The position numbers were made by a program, and so were the translations under genes. This document shows positions 1 to 11,573 of a stretch of DNA of 64,000 bases, piece after piece. Under the pieces are notes generated by a model that was given only the letters and a program-made list of their open reading frames with translations, was not told the DNA's origin and made no database searches. This DNA is from Chamaelirium japonicum (Eukaryota; Streptophyta; Magnoliopsida; Liliales; Melanthiaceae). The stretch spans positions 91,796,697 to 91,860,696 of the forward strand of contig OX393551.1 in the NCBI GenBank assembly GCA_947650365.1, read 5' to 3'. How positions within the stretch are numbered: the first letter of the stretch is position 1; every line of letters begins with the position of its first letter.

Positions 1-1013
1 GAATGGATCGTACGAATGAAATAGAATGGATCGTACAAATGAATTAAAATATATTGTGCGAATGGATTAGAATGGATCATACAATTGAGTAAGAAAGGAT
101 TGTACGAATGAATTAGAATAGATTGTATGAATAAATTAGAATGGATCGTACGAATGAATTAGAATAGATTGTACGAATGAATTAGAATAGATTGTGCGAA
201 TGAATTAGAATGGATCGTACGAATGAATTGGAATGGATACATTCGTGCGAATGAATTAGAATGGATCGTATGAATGAATTAGAGTGGATACATTCGTACA
301 AATGAATTAGGATGGATCGTATGAATGAATTAGAGTGGATACATTCGTACGAATGAATTAGAATAGATTGTGCGAATGAATTAGAATGGATCGTACGAAT
401 GAATTAGAATGGATACATTCATGCGAATGAATTAGAATGGATCATACGAATGAATTAGAATGGATCGTATGAATGAATTAGAATGGATCGTGCGAATGAA
501 TTAGAATGGATCGTGCGAATGAATTAGAATGGATTGTACGAATGAATTAGAATGGATCGTATGAATAAATTAGATTGGATCGTATTAATGAATTAGAATG
601 GATCGTGCGAATAAATTAGAATGGATCGTACGAATGAATTAGAATGGATCGTTCGAATGAATTAGAATTGATTGTGCGAATGAATTTGAATGGACCGTAC
701 GAATGAATTAGAAAGGATAAATTCGTGCTAATGAATTAGAATGGATCGTATGAGTGTGAATGAATTAGAATGGATCGTGCGAATGAATTAGAATGGATCG
801 TACGAATGAAATAGAATGGATTCGCACGAATGTATCCATTCTAATTCAATGGATCGTGTGAATGAATTAGAATGGATCGTACGAATGAATTAGAATGGAT
901 CGTACGAAGGAATTAGAATGGATCGTTCGAATGAATTAGAATGGATCGTACGAATGAATTAGAATGGATTGTGCGAATGAATTAGAATGGATCGTACGAA
1001 TGAAATAGAATGG
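1..1013 (+). repeat. Satellite block, + orientation
   Basis: A + run rich in 28-bp units (ATACATTCGTGC form near 230, 290, 345 and 415). It is broken only by a one-unit reversed insertion at about 823-848. Positions 45-130 hold the four-unit marker cassette with GAGTAAG that recurs elsewhere in both orientations. Confidence 0.9.
823..848 (-). repeat. One-unit micro-inversion, recurrent type
   Basis: A single reversed 28-bp-type unit runs from GGATTCGCACGAATGTAT to CTAATTCAATGG, after which the array returns to +. The same insertion with the same two edges occurs at about 6009, 6372, 19800, 20163, 35769, 36372, 37237, 48222, 55634 and 55852. Identical edges mean that copies of one event were spread by duplication. 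Confidence 0.85.
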
Positions 1014-1349
1014 ATTCGCACGAATGTATCCATTCTAATTCATTCGTACGATCCATTCTAATTCATTCGCACGATCCATTCGAATTCATTCGCACGAATG
1101 TATCCATTCTAATTCATTCGTATGATCCATTCTAATTCATTCATACGAATGAATTAGAATGGATACATTCGTGCGAATGAATTAGAATGGATCGTACGAA
1201 GGAATTAGAATGGATAGTACAAATGAATTAGAATGGACACATTCGTGCGAATCCATTCTATTTCATTCGTACGATCCATTCTAATTCATCCGTACGGTAT
1301 GATTAGATCCATTCTAATTCATTCGCACAATCCATTCTAATTCATTCGC
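1014..1349. repeat. Short-block orientation mosaic
   Basis: Blocks are - 1014-1145, + 1146-1247 and - 1248-1349. The first opens with the GGATTCGCACGAATGTAT junction. The third opens with its reverse complement, ATACATTCGTGCGAATCC (here with GGACAC for GGATAC). The return to + at 1146 and 1350 passes through near-palindromes of the type ATTCNNACGAAT. Confidence 0.85.
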
Positions 1350-3006
1350 ACGAATGAATTAGAATGGATCGTACGAATGAATTAGAATGGATGGAATTAG
1401 AATGAATCGTACGAATGAATTAGAATGAATCATACCGTACGAATGAATTAGAATGGATCATACGAAGGAATTAGAATGGATCGTACGAATGAATTAGAAT
1501 GGATCGTACGAATGAATTTGAATGGATCGTACGAAGGAATTAGAATAGATCGTACGAAGGAATTAGAATGGATAGTACGAATGAATTAGAATGGATACCT
1601 TCGTGCAAATGAATTAGAATGGATCGTACGAATGAGTAAGAATGGATCGTACGAATGAAATAGAATGGATCGTATGAATGAATTAGAATGGATCGTGCGA
1701 ATGAATTAGAATGGATCGTACGAATGAATTAGAATAGATTGTGCGAATGAATTAGAATGGATCGTACGAAAGAATTAGAATGGATCATACGAATGAATTA
1801 GAATGGATCGTATGCATGAATTAGAATGGATCGTGCGAATGAATTAGAATGGATCGTACGAATGAATTAGAATGGATCGTACGAATGAATTAGAATGGAT
1901 CGTATGAATGAATTAGATTGGATCGTATTAATGAATTAGAATGGATCGTACGAATGAATTAGCATGGATTGAATTAGAATGGATCATACGAATGAGTAAG
2001 AATGGATCGTACGAATGAATTAGAATGGATCGTACGAATGAATTAGAATGGATCGTATGCATGAATTACAATGGATCGTACGAATGAATTAGAATGGATC
2101 GAGCGAATAAATTATAATGGATCATATGAATGAATTAGAATGGATCGTATGAATGAATTAAAATGGATCGTGCGAATAAATTAGAGTGGATCGTATGAAT
2201 GAATTAGAATGGATCGTACGAATGAAATAGAATGGATTGTACGAATGAGATAGAATGGATCGTACGAATGAATTAGAATGGATACATTCTAATTCATTCT
2301 AATTCATTCTAATTCATTCGTACGATCCATTCTAATCCATTCTAATTCATTCGTACGATCCATTCTATTTCATTCGTACGATCGTACGAATGAATTAGAA
2401 TGGATTGAATTAGAATGAATCGTACGAATGAATTAGAATGAATCATAACGTACGAATGAATTAGAATGGATCATACGAATGAAATAGAATGGATCGTATG
2501 AATGAATTAGAATGGATCGTGCGAATGAATTAGAATGGATCGTATGAATGAATTAGAATGGATCGTACGAATGAATTAGCATGGATTGAATTAGAATGAA
2601 TCGTACGAATGAATTAGAATGAATCATACCGTACGAATGAATTAGAATGGATCATACGAAGGAATTAGAATGGATCGTACGAATGAATTAGAATGGATCA
2701 TACGAATGAATTAGAATGGATTGTACGAATGAAATAGAATAGATCGTACAAATGAATTAGAATGGATTCATACGAATGAAGTAGAATGGATCGTATGAAT
2801 GAATTAGAAGGGATTCATACGAATGAAGTAGAATGGATCGTATGAATGAATTAGAATGGATCGTGCGAATGAATTAGAATGGATCGTATGAATGAATTAG
2901 AATGGATCGTATGAATGAATTAGAATGGATCGTAGTAATGAATTAGAATGGATCCTACGAATGAATTAGAATAGATTGTGCGAATGAATTTGAATGGATC
3001 TGGATC
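1350..3006 (+). repeat. Satellite block, mainly +
   Basis: The + run is interrupted by a - stretch at 2285-2383. That stretch opens with a collapsed CATTCTAATT repeat of about 10 bp, in three or four copies at 2286-2320. Collapsed 15-bp units (GGATTGAATTAGAATG) occur near 1390, 2405 and 2585. Each is followed by the unusual ATCATACCGTACG or ATCATAACGTACG spacer, marking repeated duplication of the same few units. Confidence 0.87.
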
Positions 3007-3016
3007 GTGTATCCAT
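2995..3016. other. Recurrent + to - junction K (example)
   Basis: The core GATCTGGATCGTGTATCC is asymmetric. Copies are near 2997, 7556, 11817 (variant), 17737, 49886 (variant), 52928, 54882, 56548 and 57594. The reverse complement, GGATACACGATCCAGATC, is near 6659, 7821, 20639, 53387 (variant), 54686 (variant) and 56328. Flanks match too: GATCCTACG on one side and ACGACCCATTC on the other, tens of bases from the join. Confidence 0.87.
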
Positions 3017-4233
3017 TCTAATTCATTCGTACGACCCATTCTAATTCATTCGCACGATCCATTCTAATTCATTCGTACGATCCATTCTAATTCATTCGTA
3101 CGATTCATTCTAATTCAATCCATTCTAATTCATTCATACGATCCATTCTAATTCATTCGTACGATTCATTCTAATTCATTCGCACGATCCATTCTAATTC
3201 ATTCATACGATCCATTCTATTTCATTCGTACGATCCATTCTTACTCATTCGTACGATCCATTCTAATTCATTTGCACGAAGGTATCCATTCTAATTCATT
3301 TGTACTATCCATTCTAATTCCTTCGTACGACCCATTCTAATTCCTTCGTACGATCCATTCTAATTCATTCACACGATCCATTCTAATTCATTCATACAAT
3401 CCATTCTAATTCATTCGTACGATCCATTCTAATTCATTACTACGATCCATTCTAATTCATTCGTACGATCCATTCTAATTCATTCATACGATCCATTCTA
3501 ATTTATTCGCACGATCCATTCTAATTCATTCATACGATCCATTCTAATTCATTCGTACGATCCATTCTATTTCATTCGTACGATCCATTCTAATTCATTC
3601 ATACGATCTATTCGTATCCATTCTAATTCATTCGTACGATCCATTCTAATTCATTCGTACGATCCATTCTAATTCCTTCGTACGATCCATTCTAATTCAT
3701 TCGTACGATCCATTCTAATTCATTCGCACGATCAATTCTAATTCATGCATACGATCCATTCTAATTCATTCGTACGATCTATTCTATTTCATTCGTACAA
3801 TCCATTCTTACTCAATCGTATGATCCATTCTAATCCATTCGCACAATCTATTCTAATTCATTCGTACGATCCATTCTATTTCATTCGTATGATTCATTCT
3901 ATTTCATTCGTACGATCCATTCTAATTCATTCGTACAATCCATTCTAATTCATTCGTACGATCCATTCTAATTCATTCATCCGATCCATTCTATTTCATT
4001 CGTACGATCCAATCTTACTCATTCGTACGATCCATCCTAATTCATTTGCACGAAGGTATCCATTCTAATTCATTCGTACGATCCATTCTAATTCATTCAT
4101 ACGATCCAATCTAATTCATTCATACGATCCATTCTAATTCATTCGCACGAATGTATCCATTCTAATTCATTCGCACGATCCATTCTAATTCATTCATACA
4201 ATCCATTCTAATTCTTTTGCACGAATGTAACCA
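3007..4233 (-). repeat. Satellite block, - orientation
   Basis: An uninterrupted - run opened by the junction GATCTGGATCGTGTATCC at about 2997-3014 and closed by a fold-back at CCATTAGAATGAATTAG (4230). Positions 3770-3855 carry the reverse complement of the GAGTAAG marker cassette. The open frame at 3745-3948 is a by-product of two stop-removing variants. Confidence 0.9.
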
Positions 4234-5430
4234 TTAGAATGAATTAGAATGGATCGTACGAATGAATTAGAATGGATCGTACGAATGAATTAGAATGGAT
4301 TGAATTAGAATGAATCGTACGAATGAATTAGAGTTGATACATTCGTGTGAATGAATTAAAATGGATAATACGAATGAATTAGAATGGATTGTATGAATGA
4401 ATTAGAATGGATCGTGCGAATGAATTAGAATGGATACATTCGTGCGAATGAATTAGAATGGATCGTATGAATGAATTAGATTGGATCGTATGCATGAATT
4501 AGAATGGATCGTGCGAATGAATTAGAATGGATCGTACGAATGAATTAGAATGGATCGAACGAATGAATTACAATGGATCGTACGAATGAGTAAGAATGGA
4601 TCGTATGAATGAATTAGAATGGATCGTACGAATGAATTAGAATAGATACATTCATGCGAATGAATTAGAATGGATCATATGAATGAATTAGAATGGATCG
4701 TTTGAGTGAATGCGAATGGATCGTGCGAATGAATTAGAATGGATTGTACGAATGAATTAGAATGGATCGTACGAATGAATTAGAATGGATACATTCGTGC
4801 GAATCCATTCTATTTCATTCGTACGATCCATTCTAATTCATTCGCACGATCCATTCTAATTCATTCATACGATCCATTCTAATTCATTCGTACAATCCAT
4901 TCTAATTCATTCGTACGATCCATTCTAATTCATTCGCACAATCTATTCTAATTCATTCGTACGATCCATTCTAATTCATTCGCACGATCCATTCTAATTC
5001 ATTCATACGATCCATTCTAATTTATTCGCACGAATGTATCTATTCCAATTCATTCGTACGATCCATTCTAATTCATTCGCACAATCTATTCTATTTCATT
5101 CGTACGATCAATTCTAATTCATTCGCACGTATCCATTCTAATTCATTCATACAATCCATTCTATTTCATTCGTACGATCCATTCTTACTCATTCGTACGA
5201 TCCATTCTAATTCATTCGTATGATCAATTCTAATTCATTCATACGATCCATTCTAATTCATTCACACGATCCATTCTAATTCATTCATACGATCCATTCT
5301 AATTCATTCGCACGATCCATTCTAATTCATTCGCACGATCCATTCTAATTCATTCATACAGTCCATTCTAATTCTTTTGCACGAATGTATCCATTCTAAT
5401 TCATTCGTACGATCCATTCTAATTCATTCG
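4234..5430. repeat. Paired + and - blocks
   Basis: + 4234-4798, then - 4799-5430. The switch is the standard ATACATTCGTGCGAATCC junction. The return to + at 5431 lies inside ATTCGTACGAAGGAATT, a near-palindrome centred on TCGTACGA. A TTTGAGTGAATGCG variant unit lies at 4701. Confidence 0.88.
4788..4812. other. Recurrent + to - junction J (example)
   Basis: The core ATACATTCGTGCGAATCC joins + to -. It has inverted arms GAATGGAT and ATCCATTC around ATTCGTGCGAAT, itself nearly palindromic. Copies lie near 1240, 4790, 9435, 10250, 15878, 16792, 22552, 24952 (variant), 28735, 32532, 37510, 38908, 43250, 52010, 55337 and 58050. Its exact inverse (GGATTCGCACGAATGTAT) lies near 1015, 13587 (variant), 14680, 18683, 27425, 31232, 44160, 45602, 48577, 51732, 53990, 58342 and 62636, and at each micro-inversion. 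Confidence 0.87.
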
Positions 5431-6662
5431 TACGAAGGAATTAGAATGGATCGTATGAATGAATTAGAATGGATCGTATAAATGAATTAGAATGGATCGT
5501 ACGAATGAATTACAATGGATCGTACGAATGAATTAGAATGGATCGTACGAATGAGTAAGAATGGATCGTACGAATGAAATAGAATAGATCGTATGAATGA
5601 ATTAGAATGGATACGTGCGAATGAATTAGAATTGATCGTACGAATGAATTAGAATAGATTGTGCGAATGAATTAGAATGGATCGTACGAATGAATTGGAA
5701 TGGATACATTCGTGCGAATGAATTAGAAAGGATCGTATGAATGAATTAGAATGGATCGTGCGAATGAATTAGAATGGATCGTACGAATGAATTAGAATAG
5801 ATTGTGCGAATGAAATAGAATAGATCGTACGAATGAATTAGAATGGATCGTACGAATGAATTAGAATGGATCGTATGAATGAATTAGAATGGATCGTGCG
5901 AATGAATTAGAATGGATCGTACGAATGAAATAGAATGGATTAGAATGAATTAGAATGGATCCTATGAATGAATTAGAATGGATCATACGAATGAAATAGA
6001 ATGGATCCGCACGAATGTATCCATTCTAATTCAATGGATCGTGCGAATGAATTAGAATGGATCGTACGAATGAATTAGAATGGCTCGTACGAAGGAATTA
6101 GAATGGATCGTACGAATGAATTAGAATGGATCGTACGAATGAATTAGAATGGATCGTACTAATGAATTAGAATAGATTGTGCGAATGAATTAGAATGGAT
6201 CGTACGAATGAATTAGAATGGATCGTACGAATGAATTATAATGAATTAGAATGGATCGTACGAATGAATTAGAATGGATCGTACGAATGAAATAGAATGG
6301 ATCGTATGAATGAATTAGAATGGATCGTGCGAATGAATTAGAATGGATCGTATGAATGAAATATAATGGATTCGCACGAATGTATCCATTCTAATTCAAT
6401 GGATCGTGTGAATGAATTAGAATGGATCGTACGAATGAATTAAAATGGATCGTACGAAGGAATTAGAATGGATCGTACGAATGAATTAGAATGGATCGTA
6501 CGAATGAATTAGCATGGATCGTACGAAGGAATTAGAATGGATCGTACGAATGAATTAGAGTTGATACATTCGTGTGAATGAATTAAAATGGATAATACGA
6601 ATGAATTAGAATGGATTGTATGAATGAATTAGAATGGATCGTGCGAATGAATTAGAATGGAT
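5431..6662 (+). repeat. Satellite block, +, with two micro-inversions
   Basis: A + run with recurrent one-unit reversed insertions at about 6009-6034 and 6372-6398. From about 5.9 kb it is collinear with 19.7-20.6 kb (offset about 13.79 kb), including both micro-inversions and the TAGAATGAATTAGAATGG irregularity. Confidence 0.87.
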
Positions 6663-7480
6663 ACACGATCCAGATCCATTCTAATTCATTCGCACAATCT
6701 ATTCTAATTCATTCGTAGGATCCATTCTATTTCATTACTACGATACATTCTAATTCATTCGCACGATCCATTCTAATTCATTCGTACAATCCATTCTAAT
6801 TCATTCGCACGATCCATTCTAATTCATTCATACGATCCATTCTAATTCATTCGCACGAATGTATCCATTCTAAATGAATTAGAATGGATCGTACGAATAA
6901 GTAAGAATGGATCGTGCGAATGAATTAGAATGGATCATATGAATGAATTAGAATCGATCGTATGAATGAATTAGAATGGATCGTGCGAATAAATTAGAAT
7001 GGATCGTATGAATGAATTAGAATCGATCGTACGAATGAATTAGAATGGATCATGCGAATGAATTAGAATGGATCGTGCGAATGAATTAGAATGGATCGTA
7101 CAAATGAAATAGAATGGATTGTACGAATGAGATAGAATGGATCGTACGAATGACTTAGAATGGATAATTCATGCGAATGAATTAGAATGGATCATACAAA
7201 TGAATTAGAATGGATTCATTCGTGCGAATGAATTAGAATGGATCGTACGAATGAGTAAGAATGGATCGTACGAATGAATTAGAATGGATTGAATTAGAAT
7301 GAATCGTACGAATGAATTAGAATGGATCGTATGAATGAATTAGAATGGATCGTACGAATGAATTAGAATGGATCGTACGAAGGAATTAGAATGGATCGTG
7401 CGAATGAATTAGAATGGGTCGTACGAATGAATTAGAATGGATCGTACGAATGAATTAGATTGGATCGTGCGAATGAATTA
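6640..7480. repeat. Segmental duplication, copy A (0.84 kb)
   Basis: This segment opens with the junction GGATACACGATCCAGATC (about 6659) into a - block at 6663-6872, then + from 6873. Rare markers (GAATCGATCG, GACTTAGAATGGATAATTC, CTAAATGAATTAG) recur in the same order 1162 bases downstream and 13,980 bases downstream. The three copies share the internal orientation switch, so it predates the duplications. Confidence 0.85.
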
Positions 7481-7801
7481 GAATGTATCGTAGTAATGAA
7501 ATAGAATGGATCCTACGAATGAATTAGAATAGATTGTGCGAATGAATTAGAATGGATCTGGATCGTGTATCCATTCTAATTTATTCGCACAATCCATTCT
7601 AATTCATTCATACAATCCATTCTAATTCATTCGTATTATCCATTTTTATCCATTTTAGAATGGATCGTGTATCCATTCTAATTCATTCGTATGATCCATT
7701 CTAATTCATTCATACGAATGAAATAGAATGGATCGTAGAAGGAATTAGAATGGATCGTACGAATGAATTAGAATGGATCGTGCGAATGAATTAGAATGGG
7801 T

Positions 7802-8642
7802 CGTACGAATGAATTAGAATGGATACACGATCCAGATCCATTCTAATTCATTCGCACAATCTATTCTAATTCATTCGTAGGATCCATTCTATTTCATTAC
7901 TACGATACATTCTAATTCATTCGCACGATCCATTCTAATTCATTCGTACAATCCATTCTAATTCATTCGCACGATCCATTCTAATTCATTCATACGATCC
8001 ATTCTAATTCATTCGCACGAATGTATCCATTCTAAATGAATTAGAATGGATCGTACGAATGAGTAAGAATGGATCGTGCGAATGAATTAGAATGGATCAT
8101 ATGAATGAATTAGAATCGATCGTATGAATGAATTAGAATGGATCGTGCGAATAAATTAGAATGGATCGTATGAATGAATTAGAATCGATCGTACGAATGA
8201 ATTAGAATGGATCATGCGAATGAATTAGAATGGATCGTGCGAATGAATTAGAATGGATCGTACGAATGAAATAGAATGGATTGTACGAATGAGATAGAAT
8301 GGATCGTACGAATGACTTAGAATGGATAATTCATGCGAATGAATTAGAATGGATCATACGAAAGAATTAGAATGGATTCATTCGTGCGAATGAATTAGAA
8401 TGGATCGTACGAATGAGTAAGAATGGATCGTACGAATGAATTAGAATGGATTGAATTAGAATGAATCGTACGAATGAATTAGAATGGATCGTATGAATGA
8501 ATTAGAATGGATTGTACGAATGAATTAAAATGGATCGTACGAAGGAATTAGAATGGATAGTGCGAATGAATTAGAATGGATCGTACGAATGAATTAGAAT
8601 GGATCGTACGAATGAATTAGATTGGATCGTATTAATGAATTA
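7802..8642. repeat. Segmental duplication, copy B
   Basis: Collinear with 6640-7480 at an offset of 1162. The - part is 7825-8034 and the + part follows. Between copies A and B (7481-7801) lies a small mosaic: + to 7566, - 7567-7712 with a 15-base + fold-back at 7654-7668, then + 7713-7824. Confidence 0.85.
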
Positions 8643-8870
8643 GAATGGATCGTACGAATGAATTAGAATGGATCGTATGAATGAATTAGAATGGATCGTA
8701 TGAATGAATTAGAATGGATCGTACGAATGAATTAGAATGGATCGTACGAAGGAATTAGAATGGATCGAACGAATGAATTAGAATGGATAGTGCGACTGAG
8801 TAAGAATGGATCGTACGAATGAATTAGAATGGATCGTACAAATGAATTAGAATGAATCATACGAATGAAT
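8643..8870 (+). repeat. Satellite block, +
   Basis: Ordinary + units after copy B. The block ends at GAATGAATTCGAATGTATCC (about 8866-8885), a switch also found at 22017-22036. Confidence 0.85.
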
Positions 8871-9813
8871 TCGAATGTATCCATTCTAATTCATTCATAC
8901 GATCCATTCTAATTCATTCGAATGAATTAGAATGGATTTGCACGAATGTATCCATTCTAATTCATTCATACGATCCCTTCTAATTCATTCGTACGATCCA
9001 TTCTTACTCATTTGTACGATCAATTCTAATTCATTCGCACGAATGAGTCCATTCTAATTCATTCGTATGATCCTTTCTAATTCATTCACATGAATGTATC
9101 CATTCTAATTCATTCGTACGATCCATTCTAATTTATTTGCACGATTGTATCCATTCTAATTCATTCATACGATCCATTCTAATTCATTCATACAATCTAT
9201 TCTAATTCAATCGTACGATCCATTCTACGATCCATTCTAATTCATTCGTACGTTCCATTCTTATTCATTCATACGATCCATTCTAATTCATTCGCACGAT
9301 CCATTCATATTCATTCGCATGATCCATTCTAATTCATTCATACGATCCATTCTAATTCATTCGTATGAATCCATTCTTACTCATTCGTACGATCCATTCT
9401 AATTCATTCGCACGATCCATTGAATTAGAATGGATACATTCGTGCGAATCCATTCTATTTCATTCGTACGATCCATTCTAATTCATTCGCACGATCCATT
9501 CTAATTCATTCATACGATCCATTCTAATTCATTCGTACGATCCATTCTAATTCATTCATACGATCCATTCTAATTCATTCGCACAATCTAGTCTAATTCA
9601 TTCGTACGATCCATTCTAATTCATTTGTACGATCCATTCTAATTCATTCGTATGATTCATTCTAATTCAATCCATTCTAATTCATTCCATTCTAATTCAT
9701 TCGCACGATCCATTCGCATTCACTCAAACGATCCATTCTAATTCATTCATACAATCCATTCTAATTCTTTTGCACGAATGTATCCATTCTAATTCATTCA
9801 TACGATCCATTCG
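8871..9813 (-). repeat. Satellite block, - orientation
   Basis: A - run with one-unit + islands at about 8920-8938 and 9421-9440. The second island is the ATTGAATTAGAATGGATAC island also present at 22537, 43234 (as GAAGTAG), 51998, 55327 and 58038. A reversed TTTGAGTGAATGCG variant lies at 9713-9731. The block ends in the TCGTACGA palindrome at about 9812. Confidence 0.87.
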
Positions 9814-10258
9814 TACGAATGAATGAGAATGGATACGTGCGAATGAATTAGAATTGTGAATTAGAATGGATCATACGAAGGAATTAGAATGGATCGTGCT
9901 AATGAATTAGAATGGATTGTGCGAATGAATTAGAATGGATCGTACGAATGACTTAGAATGGATCGTTCGAATGAATTAGAATAGATTGTGCGAATGAATT
10001 AGAATGGATCGTACGAATGAATTAGAAAGGATACATTCGTCCGAATGAATTAGAATGGATCGTATGAGTGTGAATGAATTAGAATGGATCGTGCGAATGA
10101 AGTAGAATGGATCATATTAATGAATTAGAATGGATCGTGCGAATGAATTAGAATGGATCGTACGAATGAGTAAGAATGGATCGTGCGAATGAATTAGAAT
10201 GGATTGTACGAATGAATTAGACTGGATCGTACGAATGAATTAGAATGGATACATTCGT
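9814..10258 (+). repeat. Satellite block, +
   Basis: A + run collinear with about 38.52-38.92 kb. Both hold an irregular AATTAGAATTGTGAATTAG or AATTAGAATTATGAATTAG join (about 9845 and 38530), followed by the same order of GACTTAG and GTTCG variants. The offset is about 28.7 kb. Confidence 0.85.
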
Positions 10259-11573
10259 GCGAATCCATTCTATTTCATTCGTACGATCCATTCTAATTCA
10301 TTCGCGCGATCCATTCTAATTCATTCATACGATCCATTCTAATTCATTCGTACGATCCATTCTAATTCATTCGTACAATCCATTCTAATTCATTCGTACG
10401 ATCCATTCTAATTCATTCATACGATCCATTCTAATTCATTAGCACAATCTATTCTAATTCATTCGTACGATCCATTCTAATTCATTCGCACGATCCATTC
10501 TAATTCATTCGCACGAATGTATCCATTCTAATTCATTTGTACGAATGTATCCACTCTAATTCATTCGTACGATCCATTCTAATTCGTTAGCACGATCCAT
10601 TCTAATTCATTCGTACGATCCATTCTAATTCATTTATACGATCCAATCTAATTCATTCATACGATCCATTCTAATTCATTCGTACGATCCATTCTAATTC
10701 ATTCGTACGATCCATTCTAATTTGTGCGAATGTATCCATTCTAATTCATTCGTACGATCCATTAGAATGAATCCATTCTAATTCATTCGTATGATCCATT
10801 CTAATTCATTCGATCCATTCTAATTCATTCGTACGATCCATTCTAATTCATTCTACTTCATTCGCACGATCCATTCTTTCATTCGTACGATCCATTCTAA
10901 TTCATTCATACGATCCATTCTAATTCATTCGCACAATCTATTCTAATTCATTCGTACGATCTATTCTAATTCATTCGCACGACCCATTCTAATTCATTTG
11001 TACGATCCATTCTAATTCATTCGTACGATCCATTCTAATTCCTTCGTACGATCCATTCTAATTCATTTGCACGATCCATTCTAATTCATTCATACGATCC
11101 ATTCTATTTCATTCGTATGATCCATTCTAATTCATTCGTACGATCTATTCTAATTCATTCGTACGATTCATTCTAATTCAATCCATTCTAATTCATTCGT
11201 ACGATCCATTCTTACTCATTCGCACAATCTATTCTTATTCATTCGTAAGATCCATTCTAATTCAATCGCACGATCCATTCTAATTCATTCATACTATCCA
11301 TTCTATTTCAATTGTACGATCCATTCTTACTCATTCGTACGATCCATTCTAATTCATTTACACGAAGGTATCCATTCTAATTCATTCGTACTATCCATTC
11401 TAATTCTTTCGTTCGATCCATTCTAATTCCTTCGTACGATCCATTCGGATACATTCGTGCGAATCCATTCTATTTCATTCGTACGATCCATTCTAATTCA
11501 TTCGCACGATCCATTCTAATTCATTCATACGATCCATTCTAATTCATTCGTACGATCCATTCTAATTCATTCG
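10259..11573 (-). repeat. Satellite block, - orientation
   Basis: A - run with tiny + islands at 10762-10771 and 11445-11460 (CGGATACATTCG). From about 10.75 kb it is collinear with 48.85 kb onward, and from 10.5 kb it carries the GTATCCACTC cassette described below. Confidence 0.87.

Noticed and set aside
3745-3948. Open frames of 64-87 codons (also 17347-17553, 22017-22265, 24777-24971, 28560-28754, 32357-32551, 33384-33638, 41690-41899, 48336-48596, 49209-49472, 55325-55534, 58037-58246) with a repeating IHSNSFVRSILIHSYDPF-like peptide
   Set aside because: They are the reverse-orientation satellite read through. Three 23-bp units make a 69-nt, 23-residue cycle with a TAA after each DPF. 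Frames run on only where a variant turns TAA into TAT (CTATTTC) or TTA (CTTACTC). There is no start context, codon bias or conserved non-repeat part.
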